64,000 nt of DNA from Antedon mediterranea (lineage: Eukaryota > Echinodermata > Crinoidea > Comatulida > Antedonidae). The stretch covers positions 31,608,001 to 31,672,000 of the forward strand of contig NC_092674.1 in the NCBI RefSeq assembly GCF_964355755.1, in the 5' to 3' direction. Both the position numbers and the translations under genes were made by a program. Shown in pieces: positions 49,271 through 61,200 of the stretch (position 1 is the stretch's first letter; the number at the start of each line of letters is the position of its first letter). The notes below the pieces were generated by a model, which saw only the letters and a list, made by a program, of their open reading frames with translations, was not told the origin of the DNA and did not search any database.

Positions 49271-52200
49271 ATGTGGTTGTTTTTCTACCCTTTCATCGTA
49301 CTATTGATGTATGTTATCCAGTCTATACATTGCCAAGATTCCAGCAATGCATCGCTGTGTAAGAGCGAATGTCCAGAGCCATATAATCCCGATTTTGCTA
49401 GGGCAGGTAGGTTCATTTATTATTGTTTTAAAAAGACATGGAGGGAACTAATACTAGGCCTACACTGTAAAAGTGGACGTGATTTTGTTTTTATAGGCCT
49501 AGTTTATAATAACATATTATATATATATTTTACCGTACCCATTATTTTGTTAATATATTTAGGCATATTCATCCATAGGTTTATTAGTTTCATTTGGACT
49601 TTTTGTGTTGCAATTGATTTTAGATTGAACATGATCTAAGCAAACTATCTCAGTTGTACACACAGAGACATAGTAATATTTACTGGCATTGAACTAAATT
49701 GAGTGTTACAGTTTAGTCAACCATACACATCAGACATAATAGTAATATATTAGCATAAAAGTTATTATCATAACTGTGTTTGTACTACACTAAGAGACCT
49801 CTTCGTTAAACACGGGTGTTATTCAAATTAAATACTACATTTAGCTAACAATTTGAAATAGCCTTTTTGGAAATTATTATTAGGGCCAACTAAATTATGA
49901 CAGATAGTCGGATAGTGGTAATAGCGTATAGGCAATGTCTTTCTGTGACATTTTGAAGGATTTACAGCGCCTTATAATCATCAGAGATCACAGAATGTTA
50001 CACGTTTCATGAATAATTTATTTAAATTACCGATAAGGTTACCACGCCGAGCTGTGCCATGCATACAGTACTATTAGTTATAATTTTAACCACACATTTA
50101 CATAAAAAGCATTAAAAAATTAATTTGTTAACATTGTGTTGTTTCCACATTCAATGGTCCATATGAATGAATGATTGAAATAAATCTGTCTTTACAATGA
50201 TGTTAAACCAATAGATTTGTCCTTTACAGGAATAATTCTTCATGTCGGCTCAAGTAAAGCCAAATTTGATGGTAACTTAGTGTTGAACTGTAGTTTCGCA
50301 AGAGCAATACTGGAACATAACCAAGTGTTTGACGATAAGCGAGCGCCCTTCACAACCATGGCAGTGTTACGATACACAGACGTAAATAACCCCCGTGAAT
50401 TTGAAAGGGAATGTAAGTATAATAATGGCAGTGTTACGATACACAGACGTAAATAACCCCCGTGAATTTGAAAGGGAATGTAAGTATAATAATGGCAGTG
50501 TTACGATACACAGACGTAAATAACCCCCGTGAATTTGAAAGGGAATGTAAGTATAATAATGGCAGTGTTACGATACACAGACGTAAATAACCCCCGTGAA
50601 TTTGAAAGGGAATGTAAGTATAATAATGGCAGTGTTACGATACACAGACGTAAATAACCCCCGTGAATTTGAAAGGGAATGTAAGTATAATAATGGCAGT
50701 GTTACGATACACAGACGTAAATAACCCCCGTGAATTTGAAAGGGAATGTAAGTATAATAATGGCAGTGTTACGATACACAGACGTAAATAACCCCCGTGA
50801 ATTTGAAAGGGAATGTAAGTATAATAATGGCAGTGTTACGATACACAGACGTAAATAACCCCCGTGCATTTGAAAGGGAATGTAAGTATAATAATGGCAG
50901 TGTTACGATACACAGACGTAAATAACCCCCGTGAATTTGAAAGGGAATGTAAGTATAATAATGGCAGTGTTACGATACACAGACGTAAATAACCCCCGTG
51001 AATTTGAAAGGGAATGTAAGTATAATAATGGCAGTGTTACGATACACAGACGTAAATAACCCCCGTGAATTTGAAAGGGAATGTAAGTATAATAATGGCA
51101 GTGTTACGATACACAGACGTAAATAACCCCCGTGAATTTGAAAGGGAATGTAAGTATAATAATGGCAGTGTTACGATACACAGACGTAAATAACCCCCGT
51201 GAATTTGAAAGGGAATGTAAGTATAATAATGGCAGTGTTACGATACACAGACGTAAATAACCCCCGTGAATTTGAAAGGGAATGTAAGTATAATAATGGC
51301 AGTGTTACGATACACAGACGTAAATAACCCCCGTGAATTTGAAAGGGAATGTAAGTATAATAATGGCAGTGTTACGATACACAGACGTAAATAACCCCCG
51401 TGAATTTGAAAGGGAATGTAAGTATAATAATGGCAGTGTTACGATACACAGACGTAAATAACCCCCGTGAATTTGAAAGGGAATGTAAGTATAATAATGG
51501 CAGTGTTACGATACACAGACGTAAATAACCCCCGTGAATTTGAAAGGGAATGTAAGTATAATAATGGCAGTGTTACGATACACAGACGTAAATAACCCCC
51601 GTGAATTTGAAAGGGAATGTAAGTATAATAATGGCAGTGTTACGATACACAGACGTAAATAACCCCCGTGAATTTGAAAGGGAATGTAAGTATAATAATG
51701 GCAGTGTTACGATACACAGACGTAAATAACCCCCGTGCATTTGAAAGGGAATGTAAGTATAATAATGGCAGTGTTACGATACACAGACGTAAATAACCCC
51801 CGTGAATTTGAAAGGGAATGTAAGTATAATAATGGCAGTGTTACGATACACAGACGTAAATAACCCCCGTGAATTTGAAAGGGAATGTAAGTATAATAAT
51901 GGCAGTGTTACGATACACAGACGTAAATAACCCCCGTGAATTTGAAAGGGAATGTAAGTATAATAATGGCAGTGTTACGATACACAGACGTAAATAACCC
52001 CCGTGAATTTGAAAGGGAATGTAAGTATAATAATGGCAGTGTTACGATACACAGACGTAAATAACCCCCGTGAATTTGAAAGGGAATGTAAGTATAATAA
52101 TGGCAGTGTTACGATACACAGACGTAAATAACCCCCGTGAATTTGAAAGGGAATGTAAGTATAATAATGGCAGTGTTACGATACACAGACGTAAATAACC

Positions 52201-55200
52201 CCCGTGAATTTGAAAGGGAATGTAAGTATAATAATGGCAGTGTTACGATACACAGACGTAAATAACCCCCGTGAATTTGAAAGGGAATGTAAGTATAATA
52301 ATGGCAGTGTTACGATACACAGACGTAAATAACCCCCGTGAATTTGAAAGGGAATGTAAGTATAATAATGGCAGTGTTACGATACACAGACGTAAATAAC
52401 CCCCGTGAATTTGAAAGGGAATGTAAGTATAATAATGGCAGTGTTACGATACACAGACGTAAATAACCCCCGTGAATTTGAAAGGGAATGTAAGTATAAT
52501 AATGGCAGTGTTACGATACACAGACGTAAATAACCCCCGTGAATTTGAAAGGGAATGTAAGTATAATAATGGCAGTGTTACGATACACAGACGTAAATAA
52601 CCCCCGTGAATTTGAAAGGGAATGTAAGTATAATAATGGCAGTGTTACGATACACAGACGTAAATAACCCCCGTGAATTTGAAAGGGAATGTAAGTATAA
52701 TAATGGCAGTGTTACGATACACAGACGTAAATAACCCCCGTGAATTTGAAAGGGAATGTAAGTATAATAATGGCAGTGTTACGATACACAGACGTAAATA
52801 ACCCCCGTGAATTTGAAAGGGAATGTAAGTATAATAATGGCAGTGTTACGATACACAGACGTAAATAACCCCCGTGAATTTGAAAGGGAATGTAAGTATA
52901 ATAATGGCAGTGTTACGATACACAGACGTAAATAACCCCCGTGAATTTGAAAGGGAATGTAAGTATAATAATGGCAGTGTTACGATACACAGACGTAAAT
53001 AACCCCCGTGAATTTGAAAGGGAATGTAAGTATAATAATGGCAGTGTTACGATACACAGACGTAAATAACCCCCGTGAATTTGAAAGGGAATGTAAGTAT
53101 AATAATGGCAGTGTTACGATACACAGACGTAAATAACCCCCGTGAATTTGAAAGGGAATGTAAGTATAATAATGGCAGTGTTACGATACACAGACGTAAA
53201 TAACCCCCGTGAATTTGAAAGGGAATGTAAGTATAATAATGGCAGTGTTACGATACACAGACGTAAATAACCCCCGTGAATTTGAAAGGGAATGTAAGTA
53301 TAATAATGGCAGTGTTACGATACACAGACGTAAATAACCCCCGTGAATTTGAAAGGGAATGTAAGTATAATAATGGCAGTGTTACGATACACAGACGTAA
53401 ATAACCCCCGTGAATTTGAAAGGGAATGTAAGTATAATAATGGCAGTGTTACGATACACAGACGTAAATAACCCCCGTGAATTTGAAAGGGAATGTAAGT
53501 ATAATAATGGCAGTGTTACGATACACAGACGTAAATAACCCCCGTGAATTTGAAAGGGAATGTAAGTATAATAATGGCAGTGTTACGATACACAGACGTA
53601 AATAACCCCCGTGAATTTGAAAGGGAATGTAAGTATAATAATGGCAGTGTTACGATACACAGACGTAAATAACCCCCGTGAATTTGAAAGGGAATGTAAG
53701 TATAATAATGGCAGTGTTACGATACACAGACGTAAATAACCCCCGTGAATTTGAAAGGGAATGTAAGTATAATAATGGCAGTGTTACGATACACAGACGT
53801 AAATAACCCCCGTGCATTTGAAAGGGAATGTAAGTATAATAATGGCAGTGTTACGATACACAGACGTAAATAACCCCCGTGAATTTGAAAGGGAATGTAA
53901 GTATAATAATGGCAGTGTTACGATACACAGACGTAAATAACCCCCGTGAATTTGAAAGGGAATGTAAGTATAATAATGGCAGTGTTACGATACACAGACG
54001 TAAATAACCCCCGTGAATTTGAAAGGGAATGTAAGTATAATAATGGCAGTGTTACGATACACAGACGTAAATAACCCCCGTGAATTTGAAAGGGAATGTA
54101 AGTATAATAATGGCAGTGTTACGATACACAGACGTAAATAACCCCCGTGAATTTGAAAGGGAATGTAAGTATAATAATGGCAGTGTTACGATACACAGAC
54201 GTAAATAACCCCCGTGCATTTGAAAGGGAATGTAAGTATAATAATGGCAGTGTTACGATACACAGACGTAAATAACCCCCGTGAATTTGAAAGGGAATGT
54301 AAGTATAATAATGGCAGTGTTACGATACACAGACGTAAATAACCCCCGTGAATTTGAAAGGGAATGTAAGTATAATAATGGCAGTGTTACGATACACAGA
54401 CGTAAATAACCCCCGTGAATTTGAAAGGGAATGTAAGTATAATAATGGCAGTGTTACGATACACAGACGTAAATAACCCCCGTGAATTTGAAAGGGAATG
54501 TAAGTATAATAATGGCAGTGTTACGATACACAGACGTAAATAACCCCCGTGAATTTGAAAGGGAATGTAAGTATAATAATGGCAGTGTTACGATACACAG
54601 ACGTAAATAACCCCCGTGAATTTGAAAGGGAATGTAAGTATAATAATGGCAGTGTTACGATACACAGACGTAAATAACCCCCGTGAATTTGAAAGGGAAT
54701 GTAAGTATAATAATGGCAGTGTTACGATACACAGACGTAAATAACCCCCGTGAATTTGAAAGGGAATGTAAGTATAATAATGGCAGTGTTACGATACACA
54801 GACGTAAATAACCCCCGTGAATTTGAAAGGGAATGTAAGTATAATAATGGCAGTGTTACGATACACAGACGTAAATAACCCCCGTGAATTTGAAAGGGAA
54901 TGTAAGTATAATACAAGTACTTTATTCTTTTACTAAAAAAAGAATGATGTAGATTAAGCATTAGTTAATACGATTCACTTTCTCATTATCGATAGTTCTT
55001 CTTTGACACGTATTAGCATTGAGCTTTACTATGTGCAGTAATTATTGTAAAGTGAACCAATTAATTATTATTTTGTCTTTCTACAGTATACATATAGAAG
55101 CAGGGACCTTTGTTGCCTGTGTTGTTAGGTATAAGCATTGCAACAATTCATAATTATATTGTCTTTCTACAGTATACATATAGAAGCAGGAACCTTTGTT

Positions 55201-58200
55201 GCCTGTGTTGTTAGGTATAAGCATTGCAACAATTAATTATTATTTTGTCTTTCTACAGTATACATATAGAAGCAGGGACCTTTGTTGCCTGTGTTGTTAG
55301 GTATAAGCATTGAAACAATTAATTATTATTTTGTCTTTCTACAGTATACATATAGAAGCAGGGACCTTTGTTGCCTGTGTTGTTAGGTATAAGCATTGAA
55401 ACAATTCATAATTATATTGACTTATTTATTGATGTTTGTAAAAAGAATTTACAGCAGGGTCTTCCATCGATATTTGCTATGCCCCAATAGTTTGGAACCA
55501 CAGTTCTAGGTTTGGCAGTAATCTCCGTCTAGCAATATAGTGATAAAGGTGTTTAAATTATCTGCCTTACAGTAAATTGTTTAAATATAACGAATAATCT
55601 AGCTACAAAAAAAAAAAAATGTTTCAGTTGTTACACGGCAGTGGGTACGCGTTTATTTGGAGTTTACAAACGTAAAATAGGATAACCAACTATAACCGTC
55701 AATTATGAAAATGGAACTGAAACAAAAATAGCAGAACCCGTATAATATGTAATGTCAATATAGTGAACGTTACCATTACTGTTTTTAAATATAAGAAGAA
55801 AATGTGTGTGCAATAGTCATTATATATTCGGCGCCTGCTTATAAGTTGAATGCATTTCGCCTACATCCAGTGATACCATGCACTAGCGACATTTGGCTTT
55901 CATAGTAACGTTACACATTAACAACTTTTAATGAAGCCTTATTGAACATTTTATCAATACAGTTATTGATTTATACTCAAATTATGTAACAACTTAAAAA
56001 TTGAGATCATATTAATTTTAATTCTGTTGTTTTATAGCCTGTATTTGCACCGTAAATACGTGCACATTTCTAATTCTGATATTCTGAGAAATTTTTAATG
56101 TCGAGAAACGTACTCATATATATTCCATAATACAGTAGGTCATATGAATAATATGCTAAACATTACGCAATGTTACCTTGGTTTCATAAAGCATTTAATA
56201 AATTGCTCCCTAGTGAATCTTAAATAAAAGTATATGTTATCTCAACATAAATCTGGCTTATAAATCTACATAGATACATGAATATATAATTATGCTTAAT
56301 ACGTAGAGTACCAGTTCACAGTGTAAAAATGTGATGTCATTAATCATCAGTCTCAGTTAAATACCGTATATCTTTATTCTATCTTTAAATATCGCAACGT
56401 GTGACGTACCGTACGAACTCTAATCTAAAGAGCCAACAAAAAAGCATAAATAAAAATATAACAATATTCGAAAGATATCGTATAGTCAAACAATTGTGAA
56501 GTGCAAATTACGTATACACATGTTTTAAATTATCTTCCTATTAGAAAGGTGAAGTTGCCACAATAAATAGTGTACTTGTTTCAAATTCAAAGCGCTTTCA
56601 CTTGGAATTATCATTATGTGTAGGTTCATTATTAATAGCCTTCTTTTTTTATCTAGTAAATGGAGAATATCATTACATGTTTTTTACGTCCTTGGTTTTA
56701 ATCTTGAATAATGGACATGAACTTCCTCTCAAAACTACTAATATTGAGCAAATTTACCAAACTATCTACCTTCTGTTGAACGTTTTAAACATTCGTGAAA
56801 TTAAATAAAAAATCAAATATTTATAGACCCAATGTTCAGGAATATCATGCATTATGATGTTTTATTCCCATGTTGATTATTACAAATATGATAAAAGCAT
56901 TTCTGATTTAAAGTTAAATTCAGTTTTTACTCTATAATGCATTATAATCAAACACGTGATATGCAAAATGTATTCCCTCGATATAGGTACTTATTTTTTT
57001 CTTCTGATTTTAATGAATGGGCAGATTTTGTGAACAGGTTAACACGTAAATATAATTGTGCATTAAAAACACAGAATTGCCTGACAAATTGGTGTTTTCA
57101 GCTTTTACCGGTACCTATATGTTATCACCTACTATAGTATACCATGATTTACATTTTGTATTGAATATTATTTCCCAGTGATTTATTTTAATCTTTCATT
57201 ATTTTCGTATTAATGATGCAACTCAATGTAAACCTAAGTGATTTAACTTGGAACGATATTTTGCAAATGATAATTATTTAAAGAATTTACCTAAAGCTAT
57301 TTCATCATACCTATATTCTTCTCAGAGAACTGTTGGAAATGGTACTTGCCTTTAGCAGACTTAACTTAATGTTTATAAATGAGACAAATCAAACTTTAGA
57401 ATATCACACTAAATAAAGAGCAATTAAAACAGAAACAATATTAAATATTTCAGACCAGACAAGTGTGTCAAGAACGTGCTTAGAGTATAATATGTCGATA
57501 GATCTATTAAAATACTGACTTTACAGCAGTATTGATTTAACATTGCCTTAATTTGCACTGCTCTTAGGCAAAGTTTTTTTTAAAATATCCATTAATGTTT
57601 TAATGATGTAATTGATGAATATATGTTTTGTTCATGTGTGAGTGCCAATAAATTTTCATAACAGGAGAAATGTTGCCACAATTTAAAAAGATCCACAAAT
57701 ACAATAAAAAAATCATAAACAAGATAGTTATTTTTGTTTATTTAAAAATGTTACATCGCAATTTAGCGATGTAACACAATGTATGTACAATTTTAAGTAT
57801 TCATTTAATGCATTACAAGGGTACTATAAAAATGTATACAGTATTATACTATACACACACTACTAAAAAGGTCTGCATTATGTTCTACTGTTGTATAGAT
57901 TGTATTGTCATAAAGCAGAATCCTAAAGGTGGTAATACGTGTTGTTTTACGAGTTGATGACAAAATCGTTGTTGCATGTCCGTTTATAGAGAAAGGTTGC
58001 ACGAATGAACGATTGCAAAAGCATACATTACCTTTTTTTAAAACGCACAGTTGATGGCTACCAAGTGTTCTGTCTAATTATGTAAATTGATTTACAAATA
58101 TATAATATTAAATCTAATTATAAATTTCATAGTGATAATACTAAACTTTAAACATTGGTTAAATTTAGTGGAATGCATTCACATTGTTCATAGAGCATTA

Positions 58201-61200
58201 TGTGATGGATGGTTTCCATAAGTTTGATATACAGTTGATATGCAAATTAACTAGACACACGCACGAACACGTGATCTATTCTTGCGAGTACTGGCCTAAG
58301 GCGGGGATGTAGGAAAGCAAAATGTAAGTTCTTGTAGATCTACAATTGAGTACGTCTTCCAAGATATGTTCCTTAAGCTTAATTCATCCACACCATAACC
58401 AGACTGTTGACATCTTTAGGTTAATTGTAATCCGGAGTTATGACTTGACTTTGTGTTTTGAAAAAAAAAAACAAATAAACCTTAATAAGAATATAGTGAA
58501 AAGCTGTATAATGGTATAGTTGTTTGTGGTTGTAGTTACAGTTTATTATTATTATTTATTGTTTTATTATTTAACATGCAATAGTTAAAGGAACAATACA
58601 GAGTTTTCTGTTAGATTTTTTGTAAACTATTAATCCAGTATAGTTCGATTTTAGATATCACTAACAATTTAGCTCTGTCCTTCTTACGGTCAATATTCAT
58701 GCTGTCTATTCACATAAATATGTGTTGTTAAAACGAACATTTTCATCAAATCACCTCTGATCAGCAAAACAAATAACTAATCATAGATCCTATTTATTTG
58801 TGTGCTCAAGAGAATTAAATTTCGATATTTTTGTTTATGATAAAATGACTGTATTGATTAGAAGAAGTTCGTTTTCAGCTTCTAGCAATTCTCTACGTAT
58901 TAAATTATTCGCAGCCTGGTTTATTACAATGAATAATAGATGCGTATAATTTGGCGCGAAATTCCCGGCGGTACCATTAGGCGTTGATGCGCGTCTTCTG
59001 TCGTAGAGCTCTAAGTTTTTGTAGTGGATTATTGGTTGGTTTTCCCCTTGTGACCTTAGCTAACCGCCACGCGCACTAAACATATTCATGAAAGTATGCA
59101 TTTTAGATAATAATGACCTGGTCTAACTCCATGTCAGTTGGCGGCGTACCTTTTTTTTCTAATATTAACCGGAAAAAATCAATCAGTTTATATCATAAAC
59201 AATAGTATTTCAAATTATTTTGATTACATAGAGTTTTAGACGTGGTAAAAAAAGTATATCACCAGTGTTAACAGCAGTTTTTTGTGGCTCTTGCTTTTTC
59301 GTTGAAATATACTTTATTGTAAATAAAACAATCATCTAAGGTAAATTAATGTTGCACATTAAACCATTATGTTTGAAGTTGGAATTCATTTCTTTCTGTT
59401 ATATCAATTATGATATGATTCTTGTGCCAAAAAATAATACACTATTTATCTATATGAATTATAAATCGAGAATTTAAATGTTAAATATTACAAATAAATA
59501 CATGTTATTGCATTATAAATATTAAAGTGATGTATTGTATGTTGTGTTCTTCAATTTCCGGCAAGCAAAGTTACGAAACAGTGCCAAGCTATCATACTAT
59601 GGTTATTATAATATTCTGTCACGTACAGTCGTAATTCTTGAATAAAACAGTCCTATATTTTCTTGATTGTACAATTAGAATTGGAAAACCAATTATTGTT
59701 CTTCAAAATCGATTAAACAAATCTTCTTTTTTCCGTAGTGTGTTGGCAAATATCAAACTTTAACATTCTTGGCGGACACATGGCTCCGGCTACACTGGCT
59801 GTCATAGATGCATATACAAGGACTCTTGGCGTCCCATACATTACAACGAGTTTGTCCCCAAAAGAACTCTATCCTAATCAAAACTTTGATTTTACGTGGA
59901 GTTTAAAACCCTCTCTGGTATTACCGCTATTGGATATCATTACACGTTATTCACCCGAGAGAGTAGCTTATTTATATGCAAATGAAGAAGGTAATGTTCT
60001 GTCATGATCTTGCTCTTATCTTCTATGTCTCGTATTTGAGATATAACCAAAATAGTATTTCAATAGCAGTATTACATAGTAGTAGGCCTAGAGTAACTAT
60101 TTTTATGCAATAATTCCAGTATATAATTTCTGTAGAATTAACATACATTAATCTGTCAAAGAGTAAACTTACATTTTACTCGTTCCTGGTCATAACGGTA
60201 AACGTAGATCGCCTACCATTGCAAACACATTCTAACTTGTTAAGATTTTTTTTCTTAAGACTATTCTTATGAATTTCATGTCCATTCACAGTGTATTATT
60301 AATACTTATAAAATGTGTTTCTTCCCAGTGGAATTCATATTACATTATTGTACATGTGGACCATACCAACTCACGCGCAATACAATAGTAATGCTCAAAC
60401 CGCCGTAATTATATTCTTTGAATTCAGTATAGATATGAACTTATCACCTGTGGCAAAACTTCTAAGTATTTTGCTAATTATATTTTAAATTGTCATTAAA
60501 GTCAGAATTAATCATTTTAAGTTAAAGTTAAACGAGTTCAACCAAACTAATGAGTTTCGATTTTTCTATTCCAACCGTGTTATAAAATCATTTCAATGAT
60601 AATGTATGATATCTCTCGACAGTTTATTTTTTATCGTCTACATGTAAAACGTTTGTAGCTTATACATATTATGACTTACTAAGGTAAAAAAACCCTCAGA
60701 TATAATGTTATGTTATATTATTTTCAGCATTTTTAAGATATCAAAACCTGAAGTCCAATTTATCAAATTCCTACATGAACAGTACTATATTTAAGAAAAT
60801 AACAGGCAATATAAGGGACGATATACAAAGTCTACGAGATAAAGGCTGGACATTCTATGTTGTTGATGCTCCTGTACGTATAACACAAACGGTTTTAGAT
60901 AACGTAAGTTATTGCTTGCTTTTATACTTACCAACCAAACTTTTTTAAGCACATACACATCTAACTAATGCATAATGTACCTCATTATTAAATACCAAAT
61001 TTTAAGAAACTTATAACCAGCATTGTTATGTCTTCCTCCTCTAGTATTCCGGGACTGTATTTATATCTGTATTTTTACGATTATCTATTTAATTTTTACT
61101 TTGAATTTACCCAGGCAGCCTTACTAGGAATGGTAACGTTTAACTTCCATTTTGTAGTCGTAAACTTGGTGAGTATTGACATGAAAAAGGCCTATTTCAT

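Noticed and set aside
50358-54912. CRISPR-like array
   Set aside because: There are no variable spacers; units are contiguous identical repeats in an animal intron.
55087-55386. 42-nt block as a normal third exon of the iGluR gene (IHIEAGTFVACVV)
   Set aside because: That frame needs phase 2 on both sides, but exon 2 ends and exon 59739 begins in phase 1; direct joining gives the conserved CWQI motif.
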